Below are positions 46,601 to 56,090 of a stretch of DNA of 64,000 nucleotides, piece by piece. The DNA is from Phoronis australis. Taxonomy: Eukaryota; Phoronida; Phoronidae. Below the pieces are notes generated by a model that did no database searches, was not told the DNA's origin, and was given only the letters and a program-made list of their open reading frames with translations. Each line of letters begins with the position of its first letter. Within the stretch, counting starts at the first letter, position 1. The DNA lies in contig NMRA01000050.1 in assembly GCA_002633005.1 (NCBI GenBank), positions 1,132,954 to 1,196,953 of the forward strand, given 5' to 3'. The position numbers and the translations under genes were made by a program.

Positions 46601-48295
46601 GGGTCAGGTTTGATGATCATTGTGAGTAGTAAAATTTAAGTCACTGGCATTAAACGTATTCATTTGTTTTGAGGGAATAAGTCTCTGCTCTGCCCTACTC
46701 ATTTTCGGTGGGAAATTTTGGCACGAATACAGGTAGCCCTCACAAAAATGGGAATTGGCAAAAATCTTATCACTAATGACATATTTCAAACAAAATTTCT
46801 GGAAACCGGAAGATTTTGGATTCTTGTTGCCTCTCTCCTATCAGGACAGTCGTGAATTTGTGATTTTATGGAGAAGTGACAAAATCGCAAGTTTTTGGTC
46901 ATTGTCGTCTTATTTCTCCGGCAGAAGTAGGAAGGCAAAATGAGATTCTCCATCGCTGCACATTTTCATGCGAGGACTAAGAAATAAACGGGGTATTAGG
47001 TTCAGTCCTATGAATTGTACATTCGCACGGTATTCCTGTGGACTTTTGTCTCGTTTTCTCGGACTTTTTGTTTCTCTGAGGCGCACTTTTTTGCCCACTT
47101 CGTCAAATGGGGGCTCATTCGAGCCGCTCCCCCCCCCGGGTACGCGCATGTTGTACTGTAATTCATGTGACGTGAGACAGGGTGAAAACAAGGGATTTAA
47201 CTTACCCCGAACCAGTGATAATGTAGCAATCGGTTATTCAAAATGTGACCTTTGCCCTTGGTGTTGATTTTACTTCAAAGTATGGCCCAGTGGCTGTGAT
47301 CGCTAAATGTACTGGCTGTTGGACTCTTGGAGTAATCAATCATATCAAGCGGTATCGAAAAGTTTATACAAAGTGCGACAAACAAGGAGTTGATTATTTT
47401 ACTTGGTCTACATGGTCACGCTCCTGTGTCGTACTTTTAGACATGTGGGCCTACAGTTCAGACACAAACCAGGAGATTTCGTGGCACGTTTTCATTGGTT
47501 CTAATGCCCAATGTCATCAGCGAAGGATTTCCTTAAAGCATTGTTTAAAGCCTTCCCAGAACAGAGTTTGGTTACTCTAGATTTGATGAGCTAAATCCAG
47601 CCTCCCGTTCAGTAACGCTAGGACCTCGCTAAAAAGCAAGACTTCGCGAGATTACGTGAGATATTGTCGTGCATTGTAAATAAGAACAAGTGACTTTGAC
47701 TAGGTTTTAGCTAGGTCCTAGCGTAGGTCCTAGCACTGAACGCACGCCAGGTTGGGCTGATAGTCCCAACAATACTTCAGTTGCATTGTATTCGGATGTT
47801 TAGTGATCGAAGCGGTGACGTAGACGAAACACAAACAATAAGCCTAGTCATCCATTATAATACAATTGGCACATTTATGGCATCAGTGTGATTTGGGTAT
47901 TGCTTACAACATATCCGGGACATAACTCCCCTTGTTTTTCGTTAAAGATAGGCTTTAACAACTCCTTGAATAGTCTTTTAAAGAGAACGCGATGAGTATA
48001 AGAGGAGTTATTAAATCTTTGTATAGATTTAGCAAATCATGGACTGTCCAATAAATCAATGTAGTAGGCGCATCATGGTTATACTGGACCGAGTACCTCA
48101 CTCCGTGTTTACCTGAATGTCCATTGTTGGTCAAATTCGTGATAATGTTGACGTCATATCCTTTTAGAAGCTTTGGCTTTGTCAGAGCAGGTTCAAATTC
48201 GACGTCACTGGTCTTGATGTTGATTGGCGATTGTGCATTCTTCATACAATCCCCCTTCCAATGAGACGGACCGTTGTCCCCAGCGTACGACCAGT
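40439..48295 (-). CDS. Alpha-carbonic anhydrase, membrane/GPI-type (first exon not found)
   Basis: Catalyses reversible hydration of CO2 to bicarbonate and a proton. Five minus-strand exons join in phase: 48295-48113, 45584-45439, 44695-44536, 41280-41117 and 40615-40439, giving 275 codons and a stop. Visible family residues: QSPI near the start, proton-shuttle His in NNGHS, zinc ligands in FHFHWG and in the exon-junction MELHVVH, SEHLVD, and active-site Thr in LTTPPCS. Cysteines in GDCMKN and PPCSQ can form the disulphide usual in secreted or GPI-linked forms. After the catalytic domain comes NFRPPLPLNRR, then a short spacer and a hydrophobic end (SSALIFIVFSLSLL) typical of a GPI signal, though a single transmembrane tail is possible. 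The signal-peptide exon should lie above 48295. Confidence 0.88.
40627..40779 (-). mobile_element. CTAGGACC MITE, copy 1
   Basis: Full-length copy, reverse relative to 59787-59940. Ends CGTTCAGTAACGCTAGGACC and GCGTTCAGTAGACGCTAGG form imperfect inverted repeats, with the doubled internal GCTAGGACCTA. It lies in the last intron of the carbonic anhydrase, 12 bp from the last exon. Confidence 0.8.
41117..41280 (-). CDS. Carbonic anhydrase exon with active-site threonine
   Basis: Acceptor CTTCCAG, 164 nt, donor GTGAGT. It encodes DIRTVRNFKLKDLMLP, then GSYFRYEGSLTTPPCSQV and TWTVFSKPI. Confidence 0.92.
41385..41670. repeat. GATGAC-type trinucleotide-rich repeat
   Basis: A degenerate GAY/GGY array (GATGACGATGACGATG and variants) in a carbonic anhydrase intron. 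It opens Ser/His-rich frames that are not genes. Confidence 0.75.
42836..42869. repeat. 13-bp stem hairpin
   Basis: AATATCCCACGAG and CTTGTGGGATATT pair with one wobble position around an 8-base loop. Role unknown; it lies in a carbonic anhydrase intron, just before a GTACAT repeat. Confidence 0.5.
42905..42946. repeat. GTACAT palindromic microsatellite
   Basis: Alternating GTACAT/ACATGT units, each self-complementary. Shorter ACATGTAC pieces are scattered through the window. Confidence 0.85.
43433..43714 (-). pseudogene. Penelope-like retroelement GIY-YIG remnant
   Basis: The minus-strand frame reads EQVECGNCKGFYIGLTQRR, then KLKEHH, CISYNHQGN and ICREPNKELLYI, then an in-frame TAA (43514-43516), then ESLAIQNQHATDSLNN and a final stop. 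C..C...YIG(L)T.R.L...L.EH is the GIY-YIG endonuclease signature found at the C-terminus of Penelope-like elements. Only the end is present and it is broken by the stop. Confidence 0.7.
43725..43830 (+). mobile_element. CTAGGACC MITE, partial copy 2
   Basis: AACGCTAGGACC, AGTAAGACTTCGCG and GAGATATTTCCGTG match the left two thirds of the family. The right end was not recognised. It abuts the Penelope-like remnant. Confidence 0.6.
44536..44695 (-). CDS. Carbonic anhydrase exon with third zinc ligand
   Basis: Acceptor TTCCAG, 160 nt, donor GTATTC. It encodes LHVVHFNTKYSSV, DGLAVLGFFFEE and ITEELKSPLQK. The first His is the third zinc ligand, next to the Glu at the end of the preceding exon. Confidence 0.9.
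45283..45464. repeat. 63-bp tandem repeat across an exon-intron junction
   Basis: Three copies spaced exactly 63 bp (CTTACC or GTTACC at 45308, 45371 and 45434). Each contains, on the minus strand, the coding end GACTC(T/G)AAATCATAC and the donor region. Two copies keep GTAAG and the most distal reads GTAAC. Confidence 0.9.
45439..45584 (-). CDS. Carbonic anhydrase exon with two zinc ligands
   Basis: Acceptor TTTCAG, 146 nt, donor GTAAGA. It encodes SVGLPDGIEMSLP, GTYRAAAFHFHWG, then SEHLVDSKSYPME. The last bases and the donor are part of a three-copy 63-bp tandem repeat continuing into the intron. Confidence 0.9.
47601..47750 (+). mobile_element. CTAGGACC MITE, copy 3
   Basis: CCTCCCGTTCAGTAACGC at the left, GCACTGAACGCACGCCAG at the right, and the doubled TAGGTCCTAGCG before the right end. 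Nearly identical to 59787-59940. It sits in a carbonic anhydrase intron. Confidence 0.85.
48113..48295 (-). CDS. Carbonic anhydrase exon with N-terminal domain start
   Basis: Acceptor TTCCAG, 183 nt, donor GTAAAC. It encodes WSYAGDNGPSHWKGDC, QSPINIKTSDV and LTNNGHS. It begins in phase 1, so one base of the first codon comes from the missing upstream exon. Confidence 0.87.
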
Positions 48296-49327
48296 CTGGA
48301 AAATAGAGTCGATTTTCTTTTAGTTATAGTTATTTGCGGGCCGTTTAATGCACCATTTTTCACAGCGCCATCTGTGAAGGAGAGGGGTCCTGTGAAAAAG
48401 TCTGACATTCAAAAATTAGTGTGTGAACGTCTGTGCTCGTGCCTCGGTATGGACGTTTGCAGGAGGTACGTGAATGGGCTGAAAAGTAGTCTGGATGGTA
48501 CTGTCGTTTAATCAAACCCCTTGTAATCTCGAGTGTGTCACAAATGACGATTTTTTTCGAATATATCGATTTAATCTTCTATTACTGCAGCTGCCACAAG
48601 CCACTCCAGCTCCCCTGAATAGATGGACAGTGCATGCATGCATTTCACAACACCAACCAATGGGAATGTCTGAATGTTACTTTCCAACGTATCAGAGTGT
48701 CCTATTGTTACGTTGTTTCGTTATAGCAACGAGGAAGCCGTATTACATAATGTTGAGTTTTTGTCGCAATTGGCCGAAATTCCGTGAAGAAGGCACCGTT
48801 TGACAGTACAACTTGTGAAGTCTAACAGCCTCTCAACGACGCATACATTCCCACTTTTTCCACTTTTGGAGGTATGTCTAGTTTTCCTACTTTTTCTTGC
48901 CTTTTCATAAAAATTCTAATTTTCAACTACTTTTTGCTCATTTGTCGGTAGTCGAATTTCTAGAATTAAATGATGACGCAACTAGTTGTTACAAAAAATG
49001 GATTTGAGGAAGACATCTAGTAGCACTCACACAGTGTTTGTATATCGCAAGACAAAGTCAATGATTTTGGCATTGACGACTATGAGTGACCCCTGTTGAC
49101 TATCTCACGAGAGGTTGATTGTAGAATAAAATCTCTCACTAAATTGATGATTGAATTTACGAGTTTATAATAGTCCCGGAACACAAGCTTTCAAGCAACA
49201 AGTGCTGTCCTCATTGCGATTAGCATTTAAATACTAATAATAATAATACGCTGCAGTCGCTTTAGAGGTTTCCCCTTTTTCAGTTTTTTTTTGCACTTTT
49301 TCTTAGTTTTCAAAAACCAATCCTTAA

Positions 49328-50975
49328 AGGAGAATGCCACCCGATTTAATTAGTCTTTTTTGCCGTCATAATCGGTCTATATCCACAACGCCTGGCATAC
49401 GGTCGACCTTACCTTGCCAAGAGGTGTCGCGTTAACCTGTGAGAAAGGTGAAAAACGACGCTAGCGACGTCAGTGGTTCATATGCAGAGTGAATGCTGGT
49501 ATGTTGCGGTGCATCGTTCCCGCTTGTCCGAACTAAGCAGCTGCCAGGAAAGTGGATATATCGTATTTTTACTTTCTCGAGAGTCCGAAATGCTTAGGAA
49601 GTGGCTCATGGTAGTGAAGAATAAAATGTACGCTGTAAATAGCAAGTATAAGGCCGTGTCTGTGGCCTGCAGACGTCGACAGTGCCTGACGAATGCCGGC
49701 TTACCAAATAACTCCATACGTTCCGTTGTCTGAGCATGTTCACGGCGCTTCTCTAGTATTTCTTCATCACTGTATTCCTGTTCGAATTGATAGCCTGTAA
49801 AACTTAACGATCCACCTGCGAAGTCGGGACCTTTGAGCTCTAGCTCGTCCTAAGTTGGGATAGCGAGTTGTCATGTTGACGTTTATTACTGAGAGTTCTG
49901 TTTCAGAATGAATTATTCTCACCCTAACCAATACTTATATAAAACTGAAACAAAGTCTGACTCATTAGACGCAATTTGTAATGCCTTTGCAGAGCTCATG
50001 AGAGCAAATGATTTGAGAAGCCAGCAATGAATAAATCACTGCGTTACCGGCTTTAGGTGCAATAAAATTGACGGGACACCGAGGCCGTGTGAGCTCATGC
50101 TAATTTAGTGTTTGCTGGTAGAAACTGTTGTGAAACAAGTCGATCTCCATCCCATGGCCAAGTGTTAGGGGAATCTTTATTTACATTTACATTACTCAAA
50201 TAATGATTGTCGATGTACAACTTCTGCCCTGACGGTGCCGTGGCCAAAGCGGAACCTGACGAGTAAGTAGATTTGCAGTTTCGTGTTATTTCACCAACAT
50301 AATCAGGTGCACATTACTTTGGCTCACTAGTATAGTATTTTCTTGACTGGAAGCTTAGTTTCCACTGAACTTTGGCTGGTTTATGTTCGTGATGTCTGAT
50401 CAGTTTCCGAGCCACTGGTCTGCCCGGGATAACGAGTCAAACCGGCCGGCCGCGACGGGCCTGATCGGGCTCCGAGACCCTGAGCAGGATAACAAGCGTT
50501 TTGTGTTTAGAACTCAAAAAATCACAAGTTTAAACAACACAGATCTAGGTTCTCGTGTCTTTATCTCACGGAAAATACTTCGAAATTATCTCCGAACTGA
50601 CCCCAAACTCCTGCTACGGACCTTATTGGCCTGCCGAACTTTGTAGGCTACGGTGTGTCCAAATACCAATAAATCCGTAAGAGCGAAATAAAACAACACG
50701 TTTTTATAAGAACTAGGTGTATTTTTAAGGGTTTTACATCGAAGTTTGATGATTTATTGGTGTTAAACGATGACTTCAAGCGATAAGCTGACACCAGTAA
50801 CCCGTGTTGTGAACTGCTGAACAGACTGCATGTGAAACCGATGACGTCATTGGATAATTTCAACACCTCCGTCTGCCGTCAGGTGTCAGGTAACGCTACC
50901 GTACGTGTCGTTATGGAGTAGAGCTACTCGATCTAAATTGATGCAAATTAGGTTGTTTTTGGATGCCATGCTCCT
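49328..50975 (+). mobile_element. piggyBac-like non-autonomous element, copy 2 (1648 bp)
   Basis: Same ends as copy 1 (AGGAGAATGCCACCC at left, GATGCCATGCTCCT at right), flanked by TTAA at 49324-49327 and 50976-50979. Length equals copy 1, although internal indels exist, such as extra sequence near 50410-50470 and missing pieces elsewhere. The THAP-like frame (49473-49733) has lost its early Cys. The right end lies 25 bp before a possible splice acceptor at 51003-51004. Confidence 0.78.
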
Positions 50976-51004
50976 TTAATAGCTTGTCCCACTTTCTGTT
51001 TCAG

Positions 51005-51373
51005 GTTGAAGGGATGTTTATGATGTACAGAAGCGAAAGCAGACACACACACTTAGAAAACACAATTATGGCACAGAAGTATACACATCAAACCTTCGAT
51101 GATGTTGTGACGAAAAAAGTGGGTAACACCCTGCGTTATTTATTTTCGTGCCACGTTTCGCCACTCATATATTGTTGGAAACTTCTTCCGGGACCTGATG
51201 CCCATCAAGTTTGCACTTCGGTTGGTTTTTATTCTTGCTCCCGTAAGACAGCTATCAAAACACCAACATTCACAGAAGATTTTCAATCTAGAGGGGTATA
51301 CCAGACTCTCATTGTACGCAACCAGCGACATCTGTTGTACTGGGAGACTGACAGACTAGTGCTGTGGCAATAA
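51005..51373 (+). CDS. Candidate terminal exon, unknown protein
   Basis: A pyrimidine-rich tract ending TTTCAG (51001-51004) is followed by an open frame of 122 codons to a TAA that overlaps an AATAAA (51369-51374). The frame has several Cys (FSCHV, IYCWK, VCTSV, YSCSR) and no transmembrane segment. I do not recognise the family; a PAN-like fold is possible but weak. No upstream exon was identified. The frame also continues 5' of the acceptor to 50963, so it could be chance. Confidence 0.25.
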   Translation, partial: VEGMFMMYRSESRHTHLENTIMAQKYTHQTFDDVVTKKVGNTLRYLFSCHVSPLIYCWKLLPGPDAHQVCTSVGFYSCSRKTAIKTPTFTEDFQSRGVYQTLIVRNQRHLLYWETDRLVLWQ

Positions 51374-52230
51374 AAGAAGAAGAAAACATAGTCTATCAAA
51401 AACTGACTGTCTTGAATTTCTCAAAGTTTACTTGCATGACTTCGTCATTTGAACATCAGCGAAACCGATAAAAAATTCTAACGAAAACAGCGAGATGTAT
51501 TAGGTAACACATCAAACGTACTAGCCTCTAATGGAGTTGTTTCGCAATTACCTTACGTCGAATGACATTGCTGCAGAGGCAACAAAACGAAACTGCAAAC
51601 GTATGCTACCGTGCAACAGGTGTAGACACATTTCGTTTACATATCGTCTACTGACTTCAGTTAATGGCCACTCAGACTTTCCTCCATTCCCCACGGGTGG
51701 CATAAGAAAAAGTACCCTTCTGTTCCGCAAAGAGCCCCCACCCCCTCCCCCTCAAATTCGCTCTCCTGACTCTATGTTCGTAATTTTCTCGAATACACCA
51801 TTTTTTCGAAAACCCATTTTCCGTTCACCCACATTTGGAAAGGAAAACCAAACCTTAGAATAATGGCGCATGGGCGTGGACTTACGAGTTCAAGAAAACT
51901 GCACAGACATTCCCGGGTCACTTGGCGCTCATTTTAGGACCGAGATTGGAAGAACATAAAGCAAATTTATGGGAAGTCAGTGTACACGCTACGTCATTTT
52001 TATAGCCAGGAGGACCCACCAAAACAAAATTTCCTAAAATAAACAGTGTCACTGACTTACTCACGTATGCAATGCAGTTTGAGATCAGTCAGCTACATTA
52101 AAGGCCCGTATGTAAACGCTATGTCTGAATATTAAGATGCAGGCCCTCCCTTTCCGCCGTTTTCGGAATACGGTTCCTGGGGTTTAATATGAGAACATTT
52201 TTGTGCTCGTTATGGCTTCAGGGTAGAGAT

Positions 52231-52352
52231 CAGTAGCTCTCTCGCGGCGAGAAAACTCTAGCCAAAATCACGTGATCTCTTTTAAAATACATGACAATAA
52301 TAGTATCTCGCGAAGTTATTACACTAGAATGTCCTAGCGTTACTGAACTCTA
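52231..52352 (-). mobile_element. CTAGGACC MITE, decayed copy 4
   Basis: Matches the family in reverse orientation: AAAATCACGTGATCTC, TATCTCGCGAAG, and the end GTCCTAGCGTTACTGAAC. The outer right part is missing. Confidence 0.6.
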
Positions 52353-53710
52353 CCCACGTGTTTTGCGTTTCAAATCTCAATCGACAAGGTGATGAAATGA
52401 CAAGATTTTTTAATTAACCAAAGGAACTATTAGTTTTCAACATACGTGTGTCGGCCCGTCGGCTGTCTTATGCATAGGAAACGTTTGTGTTTACATTTAC
52501 AGCCTTGCGGCAACGTCGGAAAAAAAGAATCACGTGCTCAAGTATAGGAAAGAGTTTACGTGAATTTTGCTTTTCGTAGAATCGTAACATGATTAGCTGT
52601 CTGTTTATGCAGAATGCGTGTTCTTTGAATTTTAGTTGTTTGCAATTTATAGAATCTCTCATTTTTCGCCAAAGTTGAGGAGAGATGCACCATCATGGTC
52701 TAGTCCATGTCACGTGATTGACCATAGGCAGGAAATGACATACTGTTCTCTATGAATTCCTTGTTATTCAAACTTCTGCTTCCTGAGAATATTCTTATTT
52801 ATTGGCCGCTGCTAGTACATGTAGATCGTCCAGTCATGATCACTAACCTCTTGTGTTGTCTCTGACACGCAAACTAAATGTTAACGCTCGCATTTTATTT
52901 TAATTCCAATAAAGTATTAGGCATAGCAATATATTCTTGGTATGATGATATTGGAATATTAGACATGCGCTTTGGGATTAATCTTGCAGGCTGTTAAGCA
53001 CCATCACATGACGTAACATTACTTAGCATCAATTAGTGTGAATGTGATTGACGGCTTTAGCACCACACACGAATGTGAATGACACCAGTTTCCTTAAATC
53101 AACAGCACAGTGTACTTACATGTATAATATTACATTAAGCGCTGAGTGATTTACGAGTTCCTTATCTCGACATTTTAGGTTACATACGGAATTTCTGTTC
53201 GGTACTAAAGTAGGTCTATGTACATTCCTACACGTCCCATGACGACAACTTCGGTTTTACTGAAACGTGATAGGAGCAAATATCAACTGGAATGGTAGAA
53301 ATAGAATCCAACAAGAATATTTGCTGGAGGGAAACAGAGTTAGGAATTTATGGGAGAAGGGAATTTAGGGAGAAGATGGGTACAGAGAAATGCCGCTACA
53401 TACCCGAAAGAAGGTTATAAAGCACAATCATGTGAATTAACAAAAAAATGCCTTTGTTCTAAAACCTGAAGTCAAATAAGTGAATTTTGTGAAAACAATA
53501 TTTCACCAATTCAACTAAAAAGGTCAATGTGGATGTTTAAAACGTATTAATCTCCCTCTCCGGACACCTTCCTAAACGGATCTCTTTTCATAAGTTGACA
53601 AAAATGATGAAGGAATTAAAAAATGATTGACAATAACAATCTTGCGTTCAAATCTTTAATACGATAAAAGTCAATAGTCAGCAGTAGTATGTATGTGCAT
53701 ACATGCACGC

Positions 53711-53737
53711 ATATATGTATGTATGTATGTATGTATA
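53711..53737. repeat. ATGT microsatellite
   Basis: About six ATGT units in gene-poor sequence. Confidence 0.8.
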
Positions 53738-55239
53738 TCGTCAGCTCAAATTAGTAGCGACCATTGAAAGAGCAGCAGTAACTAAATTTGACACAAACTT
53801 AAGCCACCAAAATCATCGTTGTGCAAACAAATGCAAAAAGCGTATTAAATTTATGTTTTAAAACATTCGCTGATGCTTGCATTGTTTGCCGAAAATTCAT
53901 ATCTTCATCGTTATATACGTTCATTTATAAGACCATGCGAACCTTCTCAATTGCCGAGTTTTTAATAGCAAAAGGGCAACAAATAGCGCCATCTGCTGTT
54001 TAAAAATCTTTCATACGGAGAGCTTTCATTGCTGTTTACAAATACTGTCCCGCCAGACGACGGTTGGATCACTGGGTTTTTCTTGCAATCAGCAATGTGT
54101 TTAGTGCGCTTTTCTCTCATTTTATCTCAATGCCGTTTCTTCAAAAAAAACTGAAGTCTGTTACAGTTTTCTTCCTTGCCATTATTGGTTTCTGGTGAAA
54201 GTGAGGCTCGACAGGTGGCGGTATTTTCTAAACCGATGAATTTTCACATACGGGACACCTATTTCATTTTTTACCCAACTTGGTCATGCAGCTCTAGGTG
54301 AAGATTTATATAAATAATATGGAAGCATCCGAGATCTCGTTTACTTGCGAAGAACATGCTGTGACTGAAAAATATCACTTTGGGTGTACAGGTGGGTCAA
54401 GCTGCATTGTCTTTAGGTGCATTGCCCGATATAGAATGGAAAGCTGACGATCTTGAATTTGGCATTGCTTGAGCCTTTCAAATAAAAAATGATAAAAAAT
54501 ATCAGAGAAATTTGTTGCTCGGCAGTTCACAGTGATGACAGTTGTAAATTTTGCTATTGTCAACATTTGTTACCCCCGAACTCAACGAAAGACATCTCCC
54601 GGCGTGCCGTTTATGCCGATTGCGTCGATGCTTTCCTCGTGTCAAACTCGTCATGTTTTACATACCTTCTGTTTAAAAATCGACGTAAGAGTGTTTACTT
54701 TTCAAATTTTTAGATCGTGAAGTGCTGTCAGTTCTCGACGGACGTGCACCAAGACAGACGACAGATAAGAGAAAAAACAAACACAGTTTGGCAGTAACTT
54801 GCGGCGTCTCATAATTTCGGTGCTGAACACATCCTGCGTGTACATGTATGTACAAGGCAGAGTTGCGCGTACTTATCCCTCAGGTTTTTAGGCTATCTAT
54901 AGTTTTTGATGTCATGCTCTTGTTTTTTCACAGGATGTAACGGGTATAGCAAAACATTTGTGATGCAACCTAAGCTGTTCACTTGATATACATATTCTTG
55001 AAACTGAATGCTTCTGAAATGCAAAACACAAACAGAAAAATAACGATGTAAATCATTTCACGGCCAAGACAGAAATTCACGTTTCGTGTCGACATTCAAT
55101 ACACTCCAACCCGTGATTTCTCCTGTCTACTTTATGTAGCCTACTCGACGCTGGAAATTGGATAATAGTCACTTAATGGATCCCATTGAGAATCAGTTTA
55201 ATGCTCATTATCCAGAGGGGAAAATTGGTTCTCAAAATG

Positions 55240-55360
55240 CTTCCTCGGGGAGAGAAAATCTAGTCAAAATCACGACGTGCTCCCATTGAAAATGCACCGC
55301 AATATCTCTCAGAATCTCTCAAAATCTTGCTTTCTGGTGAAGTGCTGGTGTTATTGAAAT
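55240..55360 (-). mobile_element. CTAGGACC MITE, decayed copy 5
   Basis: GAAAATCTAGTCAAAATCACG, GCAATATCTC and AAAATCTTGCTTT keep the family order, but both ends have decayed. Confidence 0.45.
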
Positions 55361-55469
55361 TATGCGTAGAGTAATGTCTTTTAGTTTACGGGAAAGTACC
55401 ACTCAGTAGCCTCACTCCTGGGGAAAAAATTGGAAACCCAAGATTCGGTTTTCAGAACTCATAATTGAA

Positions 55470-56090
55470 GCCCAGTCTCGCTCCCAAACCTAAAGGTGGT
55501 GCTGATCGGTCTAGTCTTTTGAGCCTCGGTTGTGGGAAATACCCTCTGTGCAATGATTGTCACTGCCTTGACGTCATTAAAGCAAAGACAGATTTAGTTA
55601 ACGGTTTTTTCACCGGCGTCGCAGCTGCTGCTATTCGTGAAGCAGAAGGCATTGCTTTGGTTATAGTTTGAAATAAAGGTTGTTTGTGTACTAGTATTTT
55701 CATTTTTAGTGGTATCACAGAATTTAAGATGGAATCAAAATACATCATTTTGTGATCATTTAGACCTAAATTGCTGCAGTGAACCGATAGATTTCAATTT
55801 TCATTATACTGCAAACTTCGTTAAAGACACGACTAGATTTTTTGTTAGCAAGCTTGATACTGGTACTTTCGTAATTTCGGATCAGTCTCCTATCTTCTGG
55901 TGTGCAGGAATGAAGTAACAAACCTAAAGACATAACAAATAAACAAAAAGTGTGGCTACATTTTGTGACGTCTTGTCACGTCATCAGGCAATGAACTTTA
56001 TACCATTCGTGATATTCCTGCAATCCGTAAAAATGAGTCAAAATTCTGAAACATTTGATTTCACATAACCAAGCCTCGGCAGCATTCAAA
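55470..56090 (+). repeat. Dispersed repeat, copy 2
   Basis: Collinear with 20215-20600 but with about 200 bp of extra sequence. The frames 55465-55671 and 55709-55918 lie within it; neither has a recognisable domain. Confidence 0.5.

Noticed and set aside
47245-47580. 111-codon plus-strand frame with several Cys and Trp
   Set aside because: Antisense to the carbonic anhydrase within its intron, no recognised motif, no partner exons.
47955-48245. Carbonic anhydrase frame read through to 47955
   Set aside because: Family similarity stops at NNGHS, where a GTAAAC donor (48112) joins in phase to the next exon; the rest is intron.
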